Assembly: GCF_000814005.1 (NCBI RefSeq)
Contig: NZ_JWLK01000001.1
Span: 62,001-126,000, forward strand
Source: Ruegeria sp. ANG-S4
Lineage (GTDB): Bacteria > Pseudomonadota > Alphaproteobacteria > Rhodobacterales > Rhodobacteraceae
Reading direction: 5' to 3'
DNA: 64,000 bases
Shown: piece after piece, positions 27,166 to 36,374 of the stretch
Numbering within the stretch: position 1 is the first letter of the stretch
How the letters are laid out: each line of letters opens with the position of its first letter
The notes under the pieces: generated by a model
Seen by the model: the letters and a program-made list of their open reading frames with translations, nothing else
What the model was told of the DNA's origin: nothing
Databases searched by the model: none
Program-made: the position numbers and the translations under genes

Positions 27166-28341
27166 ATGAGTGAGATCGTAATTCTGGACGGCGCCCGCAC
27201 CGCAATCGGCACGTTTGGCGGCGCACTGGCATCAACCGCACCGATTGATCTGGCGACCGTGGCCACCGAAGCCGCGCTGGAGCGGTCTGGGGTCGAGGGC
27301 GCACAGATAGGCCATGTGGTCTTTGGTCACGTGATCAACACCGAGCCGCGCGACATGTACCTGTCGCGCGTTGCGGCGATGCAGGCAGGTATCCCGAACG
27401 GAACGCCCGCGATGAACGTGAATCGGCTTTGCGGCTCCGGGGCGCAGGCGATTGTTTCCGCGGTTCAGTCTCTGATGCTGGGGGATGCGGATTTCGCCGT
27501 CGCGGGTGGCGCGGAAAGCATGTCGCGCAGCCCCTACATTGTACCGCAGGCCCGGTGGGGCGCGAAGATGGGCGATGTCACGTCCTTGGACATGATGCTG
27601 GGCGCCCTGAACTGCCCCTTTGGAACAGGGCATATGGGGGTGACGGCCGAGAATGTAGCCGACGAACACCAGATCAGTCGCGAGCAGATGGACGGCTTTG
27701 CGATGGCCAGCCAGACCCGCGCGGCTGCGGCCATCGAATCGGGTTTTTTCGACAGTCAGATCACGCCGGTTCAGATCAAAGTGAAACGCGAGATGGTGGA
27801 CTTTAAGGTCGACGAACACCCCAAGGCAACGACGACCGAAGCGCTGGCGGGTTTGCGACCGGTCTTCAAGAAAGACGGTCGGGTCACGGCGGGCAATGCC
27901 TCGGGCATCAATGACGGGGCGGCGGCGATGGTTCTGGCAACAGCGGATGCGGCAGAGAAGGCCGGGCTTAAGCCCAAGGCGCGCATACTTGGGTATGCCC
28001 ATGCCGGTGTCAGGCCCGAAGTCATGGGAATCGGTCCGGTGCCTGTAGTGCGAAACCTGATGGACAGGACCGGCTTGGCGGTAAGTGACTTCGATGTGAT
28101 CGAAAGCAATGAAGCTTTTGCCGCGCAGGCGCTGGCGGTGAACCAGGAACTGGGGCTGGATGCGTCGAAGGTGAACCCAAACGGTGGCGCAATTGCCCTG
28201 GGGCATCCGGTCGGGGCAACCGGGGCGATCATAACGCTGAAGGCGCTTTATGAACTGGAACGCACAGGCGGGACCAAAGGCCTGATCACCATGTGTATCG
28301 GTGGCGGCCAGGGAATCGCCATCGCCATCGAACGGCTTTGA
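27166..28341 (+). CDS. Acetyl-CoA acyltransferase (thiolase)
   Basis: Degradative or biosynthetic thiolase, joining or splitting acyl-CoAs. The 391-residue product has the nucleophilic cysteine in NRLCGSGAQAI, the ESNEAFAAQALAV motif, GGAIALGHPVGATGA with the catalytic His, and CIGGGQGIA with the second Cys. AGGAGG precedes the ATG at 27166; an in-frame ATG at 27130 lacks a site. Acetoacetyl-CoA (PhaA/BktB-like) and 3-ketoacyl-CoA specificities cannot be separated here. Confidence 0.93.
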   Translation: MSEIVILDGARTAIGTFGGALASTAPIDLATVATEAALERSGVEGAQIGHVVFGHVINTEPRDMYLSRVAAMQAGIPNGTPAMNVNRLCGSGAQAIVSAVQSLMLGDADFAVAGGAESMSRSPYIVPQARWGAKMGDVTSLDMMLGALNCPFGTGHMGVTAENVADEHQISREQMDGFAMASQTRAAAAIESGFFDSQITPVQIKVKREMVDFKVDEHPKATTTEALAGLRPVFKKDGRVTAGNASGINDGAAAMVLATADAAEKAGLKPKARILGYAHAGVRPEVMGIGPVPVVRNLMDRTGLAVSDFDVIESNEAFAAQALAVNQELGLDASKVNPNGGAIALGHPVGATGAIITLKALYELERTGGTKGLITMCIGGGQGIAIAIERL

Positions 28342-28356
28342 TCCGAGAGACAGAAG

Positions 28357-28375
28357 GGGGGGCTGTCTGCCCCCC
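28357..28375. terminator. GC hairpin after the thiolase gene
   Basis: GGGGGG (28357-28362), seven-base loop, CCCCCC (28370-28375), between the convergent thiolase and ubiB genes. It has no clean T-run, so its terminator role is tentative. It is directly followed by an intergenic repeat. Confidence 0.5.
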
Positions 28376-28395
28376 ATCGCGCAGCAGGCGCGATT

Positions 28396-28428
28396 CCCCC
28401 CGAGGATATTTATGGCCAGATGAAGGGG
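28396..28428. repeat. Intergenic repeat copy 1 (GAGGATATTT...AGATGAAGGG)
   Basis: A block with CGAGGATATTTATGGCCAGA followed by TGAAGGGG. A related block lies at 36341-36368 (CGGGAGTATTTTTGAAAAGA then TGAAGGG). Both follow a GC-rich hairpin near a gene end. I recall similar blocks in intergenic regions of other Rhodobacteraceae, but have not checked. Confidence 0.6.
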
Positions 28429-28438
28429 CGGATCGGCG

Positions 28439-29968
28439 TCAGCTGAGCGCGTTGATCAGCAGAACCAATGCTGCGCCTGCCGCGGCACCGAGTGTGGCCG
28501 GCAAGACAGCGGACCATAGCGGCGATTTCTGCGGGTCGTCCTTTTGTGTCTGTGCTATCAGCGCGTTTTCGACCAGCCCCGGAAGGCGCGGACCGAACCG
28601 GGCCAGAACCAGCGCGGTTTTGCCCAGATCGCGCAATGCCGCGCGGGGACCAATGGATTGTTTGATGTAATCCTCGACCACAGGGCGCGCGACCTCCCAT
28701 ATGTTCATATGCGGGTCCAACGAACGCGCCACCCCTTCGACCACGACCATGGTGCGTTGCAACAGGATCAGCTCGGTCCGGGTTTCCATGCCGAACCGTT
28801 CGGTGACTTCGAACAGGTAATTCAGCAGGCGACCCATCGAGATATGCGAAGCATCCATGCCAAAAATCGGCTCGCCCACGGCACGCAGCGCGCGGGCGAA
28901 TTCATCGACATCCCGATCGGCGGGGACGTATCCGGCCTCGAAGTGAACTTCGGCCACACGCTTGTAGTCGCGACGAATGAAGCCGAAGAGGATCTCGGCA
29001 TAGACCCGGCGGGTGTATTCGTCGATATGGCCCATGATGCCGTAATCATAGGCGATGATGTCTCCGTTCGCGGCGACCTTGAGGTTGCCTTGATGCATGT
29101 CTGCGTGAAAGTAGCCGTCCCGAAGGGCGTGCAAAAGGAACATGCGCAGGACGCGTTCGGCCAGATCGCGGCGGTTATGGCCCGCAGAATCCAGCGCGTC
29201 GTTGTCCCCCAGCGGTATTCCGTCGGCCCAACTGAGGGTCATCACGCGGCGGGCGGACAGCGACCAGACAACGGGCGGCAACCAGAACCCGGCGTCGTTC
29301 TTGGTATTGGCTGCATATTCGGATGCCGCAGCACTTTCCAACCGCAAATCCAGCTCGCCGCGGACCACCCCGTCGAAGTGTTCGATCACTTCCATGGGGC
29401 GCAACCGACGCGCACCGGGGGCGCACAGCTGAACAATTCGGGCGGCGAAATAGAAGGCATCGACATCTTTGCGAAAGGCGCGTTCGATACCCGGGCGCAG
29501 GACTTTGACGGCAACATCCTCTCCGGTGCTGACGAGTTTGGCCTTGTGGACCTGTGCGATAGAGGCAGCCGCAATCGGATCGCTGAATTCACTGAAAATC
29601 TCGGCCACCGGCTGGCCGAGTTCCTTTTCGACTTCCGCGAGCGCCTCGTCCTGCGAAAAGGGTGGCAGTTTGTCTTGCAGGACACGCAGCTGCTCGGCCA
29701 GTTCGTTGCCGACCACGTCCGGACGTGTCGACAACACTTGGCCAAATTTGATGTAAGCTGGGCCGAGCGCCGTCAGCGCGCGGGTTGCGGGCGGCATGTC
29801 GGGGTCGCCTTTGTACCCGAGCCATTGGAATGGTTTGCCCAGCGCGTGCGCAACAATCCTCAGAGTGCGGGGGGCTTCGAAGGCGTCCAGCACCACGCTC
29901 ATTGCGCCGGTGCGTTCCAGCGTGGCGCCTGTACGGATCAGGCGGATGATGTTGTGCGGGCCGCGCAT
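28439..29968 (-). CDS. ubiB: Ubiquinone biosynthesis protein kinase-like UbiB
   Basis: ABC1/ADCK-family protein needed for ubiquinone synthesis at the inner membrane; once annotated 2-polyprenylphenol 6-hydroxylase, now seen as an atypical kinase/ATPase. The 509-residue product has the KxGQ motif AYIKFGQVLSTRPDV, the Ala-rich loop PIAAASIAQVHKA, the kinase-like VAVKVLRPG and the YFHADMHQGNL catalytic loop with AYDYGIMG (DFG equivalent). One hydrophobic C-terminal segment (LGAAAGAALVLLINALS) anchors it. It directly abuts ubiE. Confidence 0.95.
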   Translation of the reverse strand: MRGPHNIIRLIRTGATLERTGAMSVVLDAFEAPRTLRIVAHALGKPFQWLGYKGDPDMPPATRALTALGPAYIKFGQVLSTRPDVVGNELAEQLRVLQDKLPPFSQDEALAEVEKELGQPVAEIFSEFSDPIAAASIAQVHKAKLVSTGEDVAVKVLRPGIERAFRKDVDAFYFAARIVQLCAPGARRLRPMEVIEHFDGVVRGELDLRLESAAASEYAANTKNDAGFWLPPVVWSLSARRVMTLSWADGIPLGDNDALDSAGHNRRDLAERVLRMFLLHALRDGYFHADMHQGNLKVAANGDIIAYDYGIMGHIDEYTRRVYAEILFGFIRRDYKRVAEVHFEAGYVPADRDVDEFARALRAVGEPIFGMDASHISMGRLLNYLFEVTERFGMETRTELILLQRTMVVVEGVARSLDPHMNIWEVARPVVEDYIKQSIGPRAALRDLGKTALVLARFGPRLPGLVENALIAQTQKDDPQKSPLWSAVLPATLGAAAGAALVLLINALS

Positions 29969-30721
29969 CTAGATTTTCCAGCCGGAATGCAGCGCGGCGA
30001 TGCCCATGCTCAGGTTGCGGTACTTGGCATTCTCAAAGCCAGCGGTGCGCACCATGCCCAGAAATGTCTCCTGATCGGGGAACTTGCGGATCGATTCCAC
30101 CAGGTATTGATAGCTGTCGTGATCATTGGCGATCAGCTTGCCCATCCGGGGGATCACGTTGAAGCTGTAGAGGTCATAAAGCTTTTGCAGCCCGTCATTG
30201 GGCAACTGGCTGAATTCCAGCACCATAAGGCGGCCGCCGGGTTTCAGAACGCGGAACGCCTCGCTCAGAGCGTCCTGTGGGCGGGTGACGTTCCGGATGC
30301 CGAACGAGATCGTGTAGACGTCGAAACTGTTATCCTCGAAGGGCAGGGCCATCGCGTCGCCGACCAACCAGTTCAGGCTGTCAGCCATCTGCGCGGCCTC
30401 GGCACGTTGGCGGCCTTCGATCAGCATCGGCTCGGTCAGGTCAAGAACGGTCGCATGGCCGTGGCCCGCGCGTTTGAGGAAGCGGAAAGAAATGTCTCCG
30501 GTACCACCCGCCACATCCAGTAGCCGCTGACCGGGACGCGGGGCCAGCCAATCCATCATCGCGTCTTTCCACAGGCGGTGGATGCCCATCGACATGACAT
30601 CATTCATCACGTCATACTTCGATGCGACCGAGTTGAACACGCCCTGTACGCGCCCGGCTTTTTCGGCCTCGGGGACGGTTTCAAACCCGAAATGAGTGGT
30701 CTTGTCGCTGCTGTCGGACAT
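29969..30721 (-). CDS. ubiE: Ubiquinone/menaquinone C-methyltransferase UbiE
   Basis: Methylates the quinone ring carbon in ubiquinone (and menaquinone) synthesis. The 250-residue product has [35 protein letters not shown] motif [13 protein letters not shown], and the UbiE signature segments [16 protein letters not shown] and [13 protein letters not shown]. The divergent mutM begins 87 bases upstream, an arrangement common in alphaproteobacteria; ubiB follows with no gap. Confidence 0.97.
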   Translation of the reverse strand: MSDSSDKTTHFGFETVPEAEKAGRVQGVFNSVASKYDVMNDVMSMGIHRLWKDAMMDWLAPRPGQRLLDVAGGTGDISFRFLKRAGHGHATVLDLTEPMLIEGRQRAEAAQMADSLNWLVGDAMALPFEDNSFDVYTISFGIRNVTRPQDALSEAFRVLKPGGRLMVLEFSQLPNDGLQKLYDLYSFNVIPRMGKLIANDHDSYQYLVESIRKFPDQETFLGMVRTAGFENAKYRNLSMGIAALHSGWKI

Positions 30722-30807
30722 TTGCCTTGCCGTTTGTCGAATTTCGTCTCTGTTATAGGGCCATAAGAGGCGGGCACAATGCGGCCCATTGGAATAGGAG
30801 CCATCTA

Positions 30808-31659
30808 ATGCCCGAATTGCCCGAGGTCGAGACAGTAAGACGCGGCCTCGCCCCAGCGATGGAGGGGGTTACGATCGCGCAGGCCGATGTAAATCGCCCC
30901 GATCTGCGCTGGCCCTTTCCTGACCGAATGGCGCAAAGGCTGATGGGACAGCGCGTGGACAGGTTGCGGCGGCGGTCAAAATACATTCTGGCGGATCTGA
31001 GCAGCGGTGAGACGCTGCTGATCCATCTCGGCATGTCCGGGCGCATGACGGTGTCGGGCGATCCTTTGGGGCATTTTCTGCACGACCATCCAATGCCCGA
31101 GAAACATGATCACGTCGTTTTTCATATGGCCAACGGTGCGCGCATCACTTTCAACGATCCGCGCCGGTTCGGGGCGATGGATCTGTTGCCGACCGCGACG
31201 GCCGAGGACCACAAGCTGTTGTCGGTGCTGGGGCCAGAGCCGTTGGGCAACGATTTTCACGAACAGCACCTGATCGATGCCTTCAAGGGCAAGAACACGC
31301 CGGTGAAATCCGCGCTGCTGGATCAGGGAATCGTTGCCGGATTAGGCAATATCTACGTCTGCGAGGCGCTTTTTCGCGGTCGAGTGTCGCCACGTCGCAA
31401 AGCTGGACAGATTTCTGCGCCCCGGGTTGCGGCGCTGGTGCCGATCATCCGGCAGGTGCTGCAAGAAGCCATAGACGCTGGCGGATCATCCCTGCGCGAT
31501 TTTCGCCAAGCCGATGGAGAACTTGGATATTTTCAGCATAACTTTGATGTTTATGGCCGCGAAGGTGACCCCTGTCGCACCGCCGGATGCGCCGCGCCGA
31601 TCAAGAGAATCACCCAGTCCGGTCGCTCATCCTTCTACTGTGCGCAATGCCAAAGATAA
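30808..31659 (+). CDS. mutM: Formamidopyrimidine-DNA glycosylase
   Basis: Base-excision repair of 8-oxoguanine and ring-opened purines. The 283-residue product starts [13 protein letters not shown] with the catalytic N-terminal Pro and Glu, has the H2TH region ([22 protein letters not shown]) and ends in the zinc finger CRTAGC...FYCAQCQR. The ATG at 30808 (GGAG upstream) is chosen over 30727 because the enzyme requires proline as residue 2. Confidence 0.97.
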   Translation: MPELPEVETVRRGLAPAMEGVTIAQADVNRPDLRWPFPDRMAQRLMGQRVDRLRRRSKYILADLSSGETLLIHLGMSGRMTVSGDPLGHFLHDHPMPEKHDHVVFHMANGARITFNDPRRFGAMDLLPTATAEDHKLLSVLGPEPLGNDFHEQHLIDAFKGKNTPVKSALLDQGIVAGLGNIYVCEALFRGRVSPRRKAGQISAPRVAALVPIIRQVLQEAIDAGGSSLRDFRQADGELGYFQHNFDVYGREGDPCRTAGCAAPIKRITQSGRSSFYCAQCQR

Positions 31660-31725
31660 CTTGATCCAGCGAAATCGCGTGATAAGGAATCGTATCTGAA
31701 CGGAACAACCGGAAGCTTACACCTC

Positions 31726-32502
31726 ATGGCTTTTGAGACGATCATCGTCGAAATCGAAGACCACGTCGCCCTAATCAAACTCGACAGACCCGATGCTTTG
31801 AACGCACTGAACACCCAGTTGCTGGATGAGCTGTGTGCTGCGCTGGAGGAGGCGGACAGAAACGACAAGGTGCGCTGCATCGTCATCACAGGCTCGGACA
31901 AGGCGTTTGCCGCGGGCGCGGATATCAAAGAGATGTCCGGCATGAGCTATGTCGACGTGTTCAATGTGAACCTCTTTGCGGATGCGAATGACCGGATCAC
32001 AAGCATACGCAAACCGATCATAGCGGCGGTTGCAGGCTATGCGCTGGGCGGCGGTTGCGAACTGGCGATGGCATGCGATTTCATCATTGCGGCAGACAAT
32101 GCAAAGTTCGGTCAGCCTGAAATCAACCTTGGCGTCATCGCGGGCCTTGGCGGCACACAACGCCTGACGCGCTTTGTCGGCAAATCGAAATCGATGGATA
32201 TGAATCTGACAGGCCGCTTCATGGATGCCGAAGAGGCCGAACGTGCCGGTCTGGTCAGCCGGGTTGTTCCGGCCAAAAAACTGATCGAAGAAGCGACCGG
32301 CATCGCCCAGAAGATAGCCGAGAAGTCTCTGGTAACGGCGATTGCGGCCAAAGAGGCGGTAAACCGCAGCTATGAGCTGCCGCTGAGTGAAGGCATGCTG
32401 TTCGAACGGCGGGTATTTCATTCGATGTTCGCGACAGAAGACCAGAAAGAGGGCATGGCAGCGTTTCTTGAAAAACGTGCGGCCCAATTCCGCGACAAGT
32501 AG
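31726..32502 (+). CDS. Enoyl-CoA hydratase
   Basis: Hydrates trans-2-enoyl-CoA in fatty acid or aromatic-acid oxidation. The 258-residue crotonase-fold product has the oxyanion loop [33 protein letters not shown] and the catalytic glutamates in [19 protein letters not shown]. The length and motifs suit short-chain enoyl-CoA hydratases such as PaaF or FadB1; the substrate cannot be set. A strong terminator follows. Confidence 0.94.
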   Translation: MAFETIIVEIEDHVALIKLDRPDALNALNTQLLDELCAALEEADRNDKVRCIVITGSDKAFAAGADIKEMSGMSYVDVFNVNLFADANDRITSIRKPIIAAVAGYALGGGCELAMACDFIIAADNAKFGQPEINLGVIAGLGGTQRLTRFVGKSKSMDMNLTGRFMDAEEAERAGLVSRVVPAKKLIEEATGIAQKIAEKSLVTAIAAKEAVNRSYELPLSEGMLFERRVFHSMFATEDQKEGMAAFLEKRAAQFRDK

Positions 32503-32526
32503 CTTCCGGCGGAGCGACTTGAAACG

Positions 32527-32551
32527 GGCGGGCCAGCGGCCCGCCTTTTTT
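32527..32551 (+). terminator. Intrinsic terminator after enoyl-CoA hydratase
   Basis: GGCGGGCC (32527-32534), loop AGC, GGCCCGCC (32538-32545), then six T. Confidence 0.93.
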
Positions 32552-32729
32552 GTTGAAAGTTGGGGAAAAGAATCAGCTTGGCAATACTGTGAAACTTGGC
32601 TATTGACCGCCGTCATACATGCGCGTGCGGCCCGCTTGGCCCGACTCACACTCGTGATCGATGACCCGGTGCGGAATTTTCCGTGACGCGCAAACTTGGA
32701 AAACCGTACCGAACAAAGGTCAAAGACAC

Positions 32730-32993
32730 ATGGCAAATTCGCCCCAGGCAAAGAAACGCGCCCGTCAGAACGAAAAGCGTTTCGCCGTAAATAAAGCGCG
32801 TCGTTCGCGTATCCGCACCTATCTGCGCAAAGTTGAAGAAGCAATCGAATCCGGTGACAAGGAAGCTGCGGCAGCGGCACTGCGCGCGGCACAGCCTGAA
32901 CTGATGCGCGGCGTGACCAAAGGCGTCTTTCACAAGAACACCGCGTCCCGCAAAATGTCGCGCCTGTCTGCCCGCGTCAACGCGCTGGGTTAA
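32730..32993 (+). CDS. rpsT: 30S ribosomal protein S20
   Basis: Primary-binding protein of the small ribosomal subunit. The 87-residue basic product begins [17 protein letters not shown] and includes [19 protein letters not shown] and [22 protein letters not shown], the family signature. The start at 32730 is the conserved one; an in-frame ATG at 32661 adds unrelated residues. It sits upstream of dnaA as in other Rhodobacterales. Confidence 0.97.
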   Translation: MANSPQAKKRARQNEKRFAVNKARRSRIRTYLRKVEEAIESGDKEAAAAALRAAQPELMRGVTKGVFHKNTASRKMSRLSARVNALG

Positions 32994-33038
32994 TGGCTGT
33001 ATTGACCTAGGGTCACGTCAGTATTGCTGATACAGTTT

Positions 33039-33067
33039 GAAAGGCGTCGCGGGTTGCGACGCCTTTC
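33039..33067 (+). terminator. Terminator of rpsT
   Basis: A perfect 12-bp stem: GAAAGGCGTCGC (33039-33050), loop GGGTT, GCGACGCCTTTC (33056-33067). The T-tract is short and partly within the stem. Confidence 0.85.
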
Positions 33068-33550
33068 GTGCTGTTGCCAGAATACCGCGCCTTCACAAAT
33101 CTGAGAGATTCTTTCCGTCCGAACCCCGAGTCAATATCAGAGTTTCATTGCCGCGACCCGTACCCTCTTGCTACCACTGATACAGCGATTCACTCGCTTG
33201 GGGGGACAGGCTGCTCCGGCGATCGACCTGACGGGCATCAGGACGATCAATGGGGCGAATGTTCGAAAACCGGCCTCGGTCGGACGGACGATCTGCTGCG
33301 GATCTCGGTGTTGCCAAAGATCCTGGCCCTGTCGAAAATTTGAGGTGTGATGCGCCACCCGGAAACCGGGTGCGGCTCCGATATGGGGTTGGCTGAAATA
33401 ATGGCCGCACTGATCATCGAATTGACTACCCGCCAAACCGTTTCGGTTTGGCGCAGCGGTAGCCTTGTGCGTGAACGCAATAAACCGGGAAACCGGTCCA
33501 TAGTAATAAGGCCGACAGGCCAATAAAGAATGGGATGCGTGAGGCGCCGT
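33068..33550. other. Long intergenic region upstream of dnaA with two palindromes
   Basis: No convincing gene is present; a 91-codon frame (33068-33343) has no ribosome site or homology that I recognise. The region holds CACCCGG-AAA-CCGGGTG (33356-33372) and the perfect 10-bp repeat CGCCAAACCG-TTT-CGGTTTGGCG (33431-33453). I found no TTATCCACA-type DnaA boxes, so I do not call an origin. The dnaA promoter should lie here. Confidence 0.6.
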
Positions 33551-34933
33551 ATGACACAAGAGAAATGGGGGCAGCTGCGTAGCAAGTTGCTCAAGGCCGT
33601 TGGTCGGAACAATTTCACCACCTGGATCGAACCGCTCGAGTTTCAGGAGTTGCAAGATGGTGTGGCCATCTTTTCCGTGCCGACCAATTTTATGGGCAAT
33701 TATGTCAGCCAGAATTTCGCCGACCTGATTCTGTATGAATTGAATACGTCGGGCGAAACCGTTCAAAGGCTTGCATTTCAAACGGCCGCCAATTCTTCGA
33801 CCCGTCCGGTGCAAACAACAGACACTCAGCCCAAAGCAGAAGCGCCGGTCGCCGCCCCCATCGCCGGTCCGTCCGGCGAGGCCTTGGAAGCCTTGCAGGC
33901 CGCGCCGCTGGACGCGCGCTTTACTTTCGACAGTTTTGTTGTTGGCAAGCCGAACGAACTGGCCCACGCCGCCGCGCGTCGCGTGTCCGAGGGCGGGCCG
34001 GTTACGTTCAATCCGCTGGTTTTGTACGGTGGCGTAGGCCTTGGTAAAACGCACCTGATGCATGCAATCGCGTGGGAGCTGAAAACCCGCCATCCCGAAC
34101 TCAACGTGCTGTATCTGTCCGCTGAACAGTTCATGTACCGGTTTGTTCAGGCACTGCGTGAACGTCGGATGATGGATTTCAAGCATCTGTTCCGCTCGGT
34201 CGATGTGCTGATGGTCGATGACGTGCAGTTTATTGCCGGCAAGGATTCGACGCAGGAAGAGTTTTTTCACACGTTCAACGCGCTGGTGGACCAGAACAAG
34301 CAGATCATCATCTCGGCCGACCGCGCGCCGGGTGAGATCAAGGATCTTGAGGATCGTGTGAAGTCCCGTCTGCAATGCGGGCTGGTTGTCGACCTGCACC
34401 CCACCGATTATGAATTGCGGCTGGGCATTTTGCAGAACAAGGTGCAGCAATACAGCAGCACCTATCCTGATCTGACCATCTCGGACGGGGTGCTGGAGTT
34501 TCTGGCGCACCGGATTTCGACCAATGTGCGTGTGCTTGAGGGGGCTTTGACCCGTCTCTTCGCCTTCGCCTCGCTGGTGGGGCGTGAGATTGACATGGAG
34601 CTGACTCAGGATTGTCTGGCAGATGTTCTGCGCGCGTCCGAGCGCAAAATCACCGTCGAGGAGATTCAGCGCAAAGTATCCGAGTACTACAACATTCGCA
34701 TGTCGGACATTATCGGACCGAAACGTTTGCGGTCTTATGCACGGCCCCGCCAGGTCGCAATGTACCTGTGCAAACAATTGACCAGCCGGTCCCTTCCGGA
34801 AATCGGGCGTCGGTTTGGGGGCCGGGATCACACCACGGTCATGCACGGCGTCAAGCGCATTGAAGAGCTGAAGCTGACCGATGGGCAGATTGCCGAAGAC
34901 GTCGAAATGCTGCGTCGATCGCTCGAAGCCTGA
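33551..34933 (+). CDS. dnaA: Chromosomal replication initiator DnaA
   Basis: AAA+ protein that opens the replication origin. The 460-residue product has domain I (MTQEKWGQLRSKLLKAVGRNNFTTWIEPL), a variable linker, domain III with Walker A GGVGLGKTHL and Walker B VLMVDDVQFIAGK, and DNA-binding domain IV ending in the DnaA signature GGRDHTTVMHGVKRI. ATG at 33551 has GAGG 6 bases upstream and matches family starts; 33530 adds seven residues. A terminator separates it from dnaN. Confidence 0.98.
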   Translation: MTQEKWGQLRSKLLKAVGRNNFTTWIEPLEFQELQDGVAIFSVPTNFMGNYVSQNFADLILYELNTSGETVQRLAFQTAANSSTRPVQTTDTQPKAEAPVAAPIAGPSGEALEALQAAPLDARFTFDSFVVGKPNELAHAAARRVSEGGPVTFNPLVLYGGVGLGKTHLMHAIAWELKTRHPELNVLYLSAEQFMYRFVQALRERRMMDFKHLFRSVDVLMVDDVQFIAGKDSTQEEFFHTFNALVDQNKQIIISADRAPGEIKDLEDRVKSRLQCGLVVDLHPTDYELRLGILQNKVQQYSSTYPDLTISDGVLEFLAHRISTNVRVLEGALTRLFAFASLVGREIDMELTQDCLADVLRASERKITVEEIQRKVSEYYNIRMSDIIGPKRLRSYARPRQVAMYLCKQLTSRSLPEIGRRFGGRDHTTVMHGVKRIEELKLTDGQIAEDVEMLRRSLEA

Positions 34934-34955
34934 GACCTTACAGAATTTCAGAAAG

Positions 34956-34985
34956 CGCCCCGGAGACTTTCGTCCGGGGCGTTTT
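34956..34985 (+). terminator. Terminator between dnaA and dnaN
   Basis: CGCCCCGGA (34956-34964), loop GACTTTCG, TCCGGGGCG (34973-34981), then TTTT. Confidence 0.9.
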
Positions 34986-35159
34986 CTTGTGAGGTATTGT
35001 CCACGGTCAAACCTGAACTGTGCTTCGCTGGGCACGGCCCCCTTGACGGTTTGGGTATTCCGACCCAGAAATCCGTAAAAAATCCTTGTGCCTCAGGGCT
35101 GAGACGCTAACGTGCCAGTCCCGCCTGTTTTCGGCACGCAAGTCAAAGGAACCGAGGGT

Positions 35160-36281
35160 ATGAAGATCAGCATCGAACGCGGCACCCTTCTCAAGGCCGT
35201 TTCGCAGGCTCAATCTGTTGTCGAACGGCGCAACACTATTCCGATACTCGCCAATGTGCTGATCGAAGCCGAAGGGGATCAGGTTTTGTTCCGCGCCACC
35301 GATCTGGATATCGAAGTTGTCGACAAGGCCCCGGCGCAGGTGGAAAAGGCGGGCGCAACAACGGTCGCGGCGACCACTTTGCATGAAATCGTGCGCAAAC
35401 TGCCCGATGGCGCACTGGTGACGCTGACGGCGGACAGCGCAGCGGGCCGTCTGACGGTTGACGCGGGGCGGTCTAACTTCTCTCTGGCGACGCTGCCGAA
35501 AGAGGATTTTCCGGTTATGGCGTCCTCGGAATACGCGTCGAACTTCACCGCCTCGGCGGCTCTGCTGCGGCGGTTGTTCGACAAATCCAAGTTCGCGATT
35601 TCCACCGAAGAAACCCGGTATTACCTGAACGGCGTGTATATGCATGTGGCAGAGGGTTCGGACGGCGGCAAGGTGCTGCGCTGCGTTGCCACGGATGGCC
35701 ACCGTCTGGCCCGGATCGACGCGGATCTGCCCGACGGCGCGGCAGATATGCCCGGGGTGATTGTGCCGCGCAAAACCGTTGGCGAATTGCGCAAGCTGCT
35801 GGAAGATGACGAGATGGATATCGCCGTGTCGGTCAGCGAAACCAAGGTGCGCTTCGCTACGCCCGATATCACCCTGACCTCGAAAGTGATCGACGGCACG
35901 TTCCCCGACTACACGCGGGTCATTCCGCAAGGCAACACCCGCAAGCTTGAGGTGGATGCCGCCGAGTTCGCGCAAGCCGTGGATCGTGTGGCAACTGTGT
36001 CGTCCGAGCGGTCTCGCGCCGTCAAGCTACAGCTGGACGGTGATAAACTGGTGTTGTCGGTCAACGCGCCGGACAGCGGGGCCGCCGAAGAAGAGCTGGC
36101 CGTGGCCTATGGCGACGAGCGGCTGGAGATCGGGTTCAACGCCAAGTATCTGCTGGAAATTGCGTCACAGGTGGATCGCGAGAACGCGGTATTCATGTTC
36201 AACTCGGCCGGTGATCCGACCCTGATGCGCGAGGGAAATGACCAAAGCGCGGTCTATGTTGTCATGCCGATGCGCGTCTGA
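35160..36281 (+). CDS. dnaN: DNA polymerase III beta sliding clamp
   Basis: Ring-shaped processivity clamp. The 373-residue product begins MKISIERGTLLKAVSQAQSVVERRNTIPILANVLIEA and has three clamp repeats, including the conserved LRCVATDGHRLAR and the C-terminal MPMRV that closes the ligand pocket. The start at 35160 is conserved; an in-frame GTG at 35112 is further upstream without homology. Confidence 0.98.
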   Translation: MKISIERGTLLKAVSQAQSVVERRNTIPILANVLIEAEGDQVLFRATDLDIEVVDKAPAQVEKAGATTVAATTLHEIVRKLPDGALVTLTADSAAGRLTVDAGRSNFSLATLPKEDFPVMASSEYASNFTASAALLRRLFDKSKFAISTEETRYYLNGVYMHVAEGSDGGKVLRCVATDGHRLARIDADLPDGAADMPGVIVPRKTVGELRKLLEDDEMDIAVSVSETKVRFATPDITLTSKVIDGTFPDYTRVIPQGNTRKLEVDAAEFAQAVDRVATVSSERSRAVKLQLDGDKLVLSVNAPDSGAAEEELAVAYGDERLEIGFNAKYLLEIASQVDRENAVFMFNSAGDPTLMREGNDQSAVYVVMPMRV

Positions 36282-36311
36282 TCGCGCTTGCGCGCGATGC
36301 CTCCCCTCACG

Positions 36312-36368
36312 GCGGCAAAGCCGCCTGTCGGGCAGAGGGACGGGAGTATTTTTGAAAAGATGAAGGGA
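36312..36368. repeat. Hairpin plus intergenic repeat copy 2
   Basis: GGCGGC-AAA-GCCGCC (36312-36326) followed by CGGGAGTATTTTTGAAAAGA and TGAAGGG (36342-36367). It has the same layout, GC hairpin then an ATTT/AGATGAAGGG block, as 28357-28428. Here it separates dnaN and recF, and its end merges with the recF ribosome site. Confidence 0.6.
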
Positions 36369-36374
36369 GGGGTC

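Noticed and set aside
28544..30523. 659-codon open frame antisense to ubiB and ubiE
   Set aside because: Spans two clearly coding genes on the other strand and has shadow-type composition.
33068..33550. Replication origin
   Set aside because: No DnaA-box cluster or AT-rich unwinding region was visible; location next to dnaA alone is not enough.
33137..35035. 632-codon open frame antisense to dnaA
   Set aside because: dnaA motifs are complete on the plus strand; the antisense product is not plausible.
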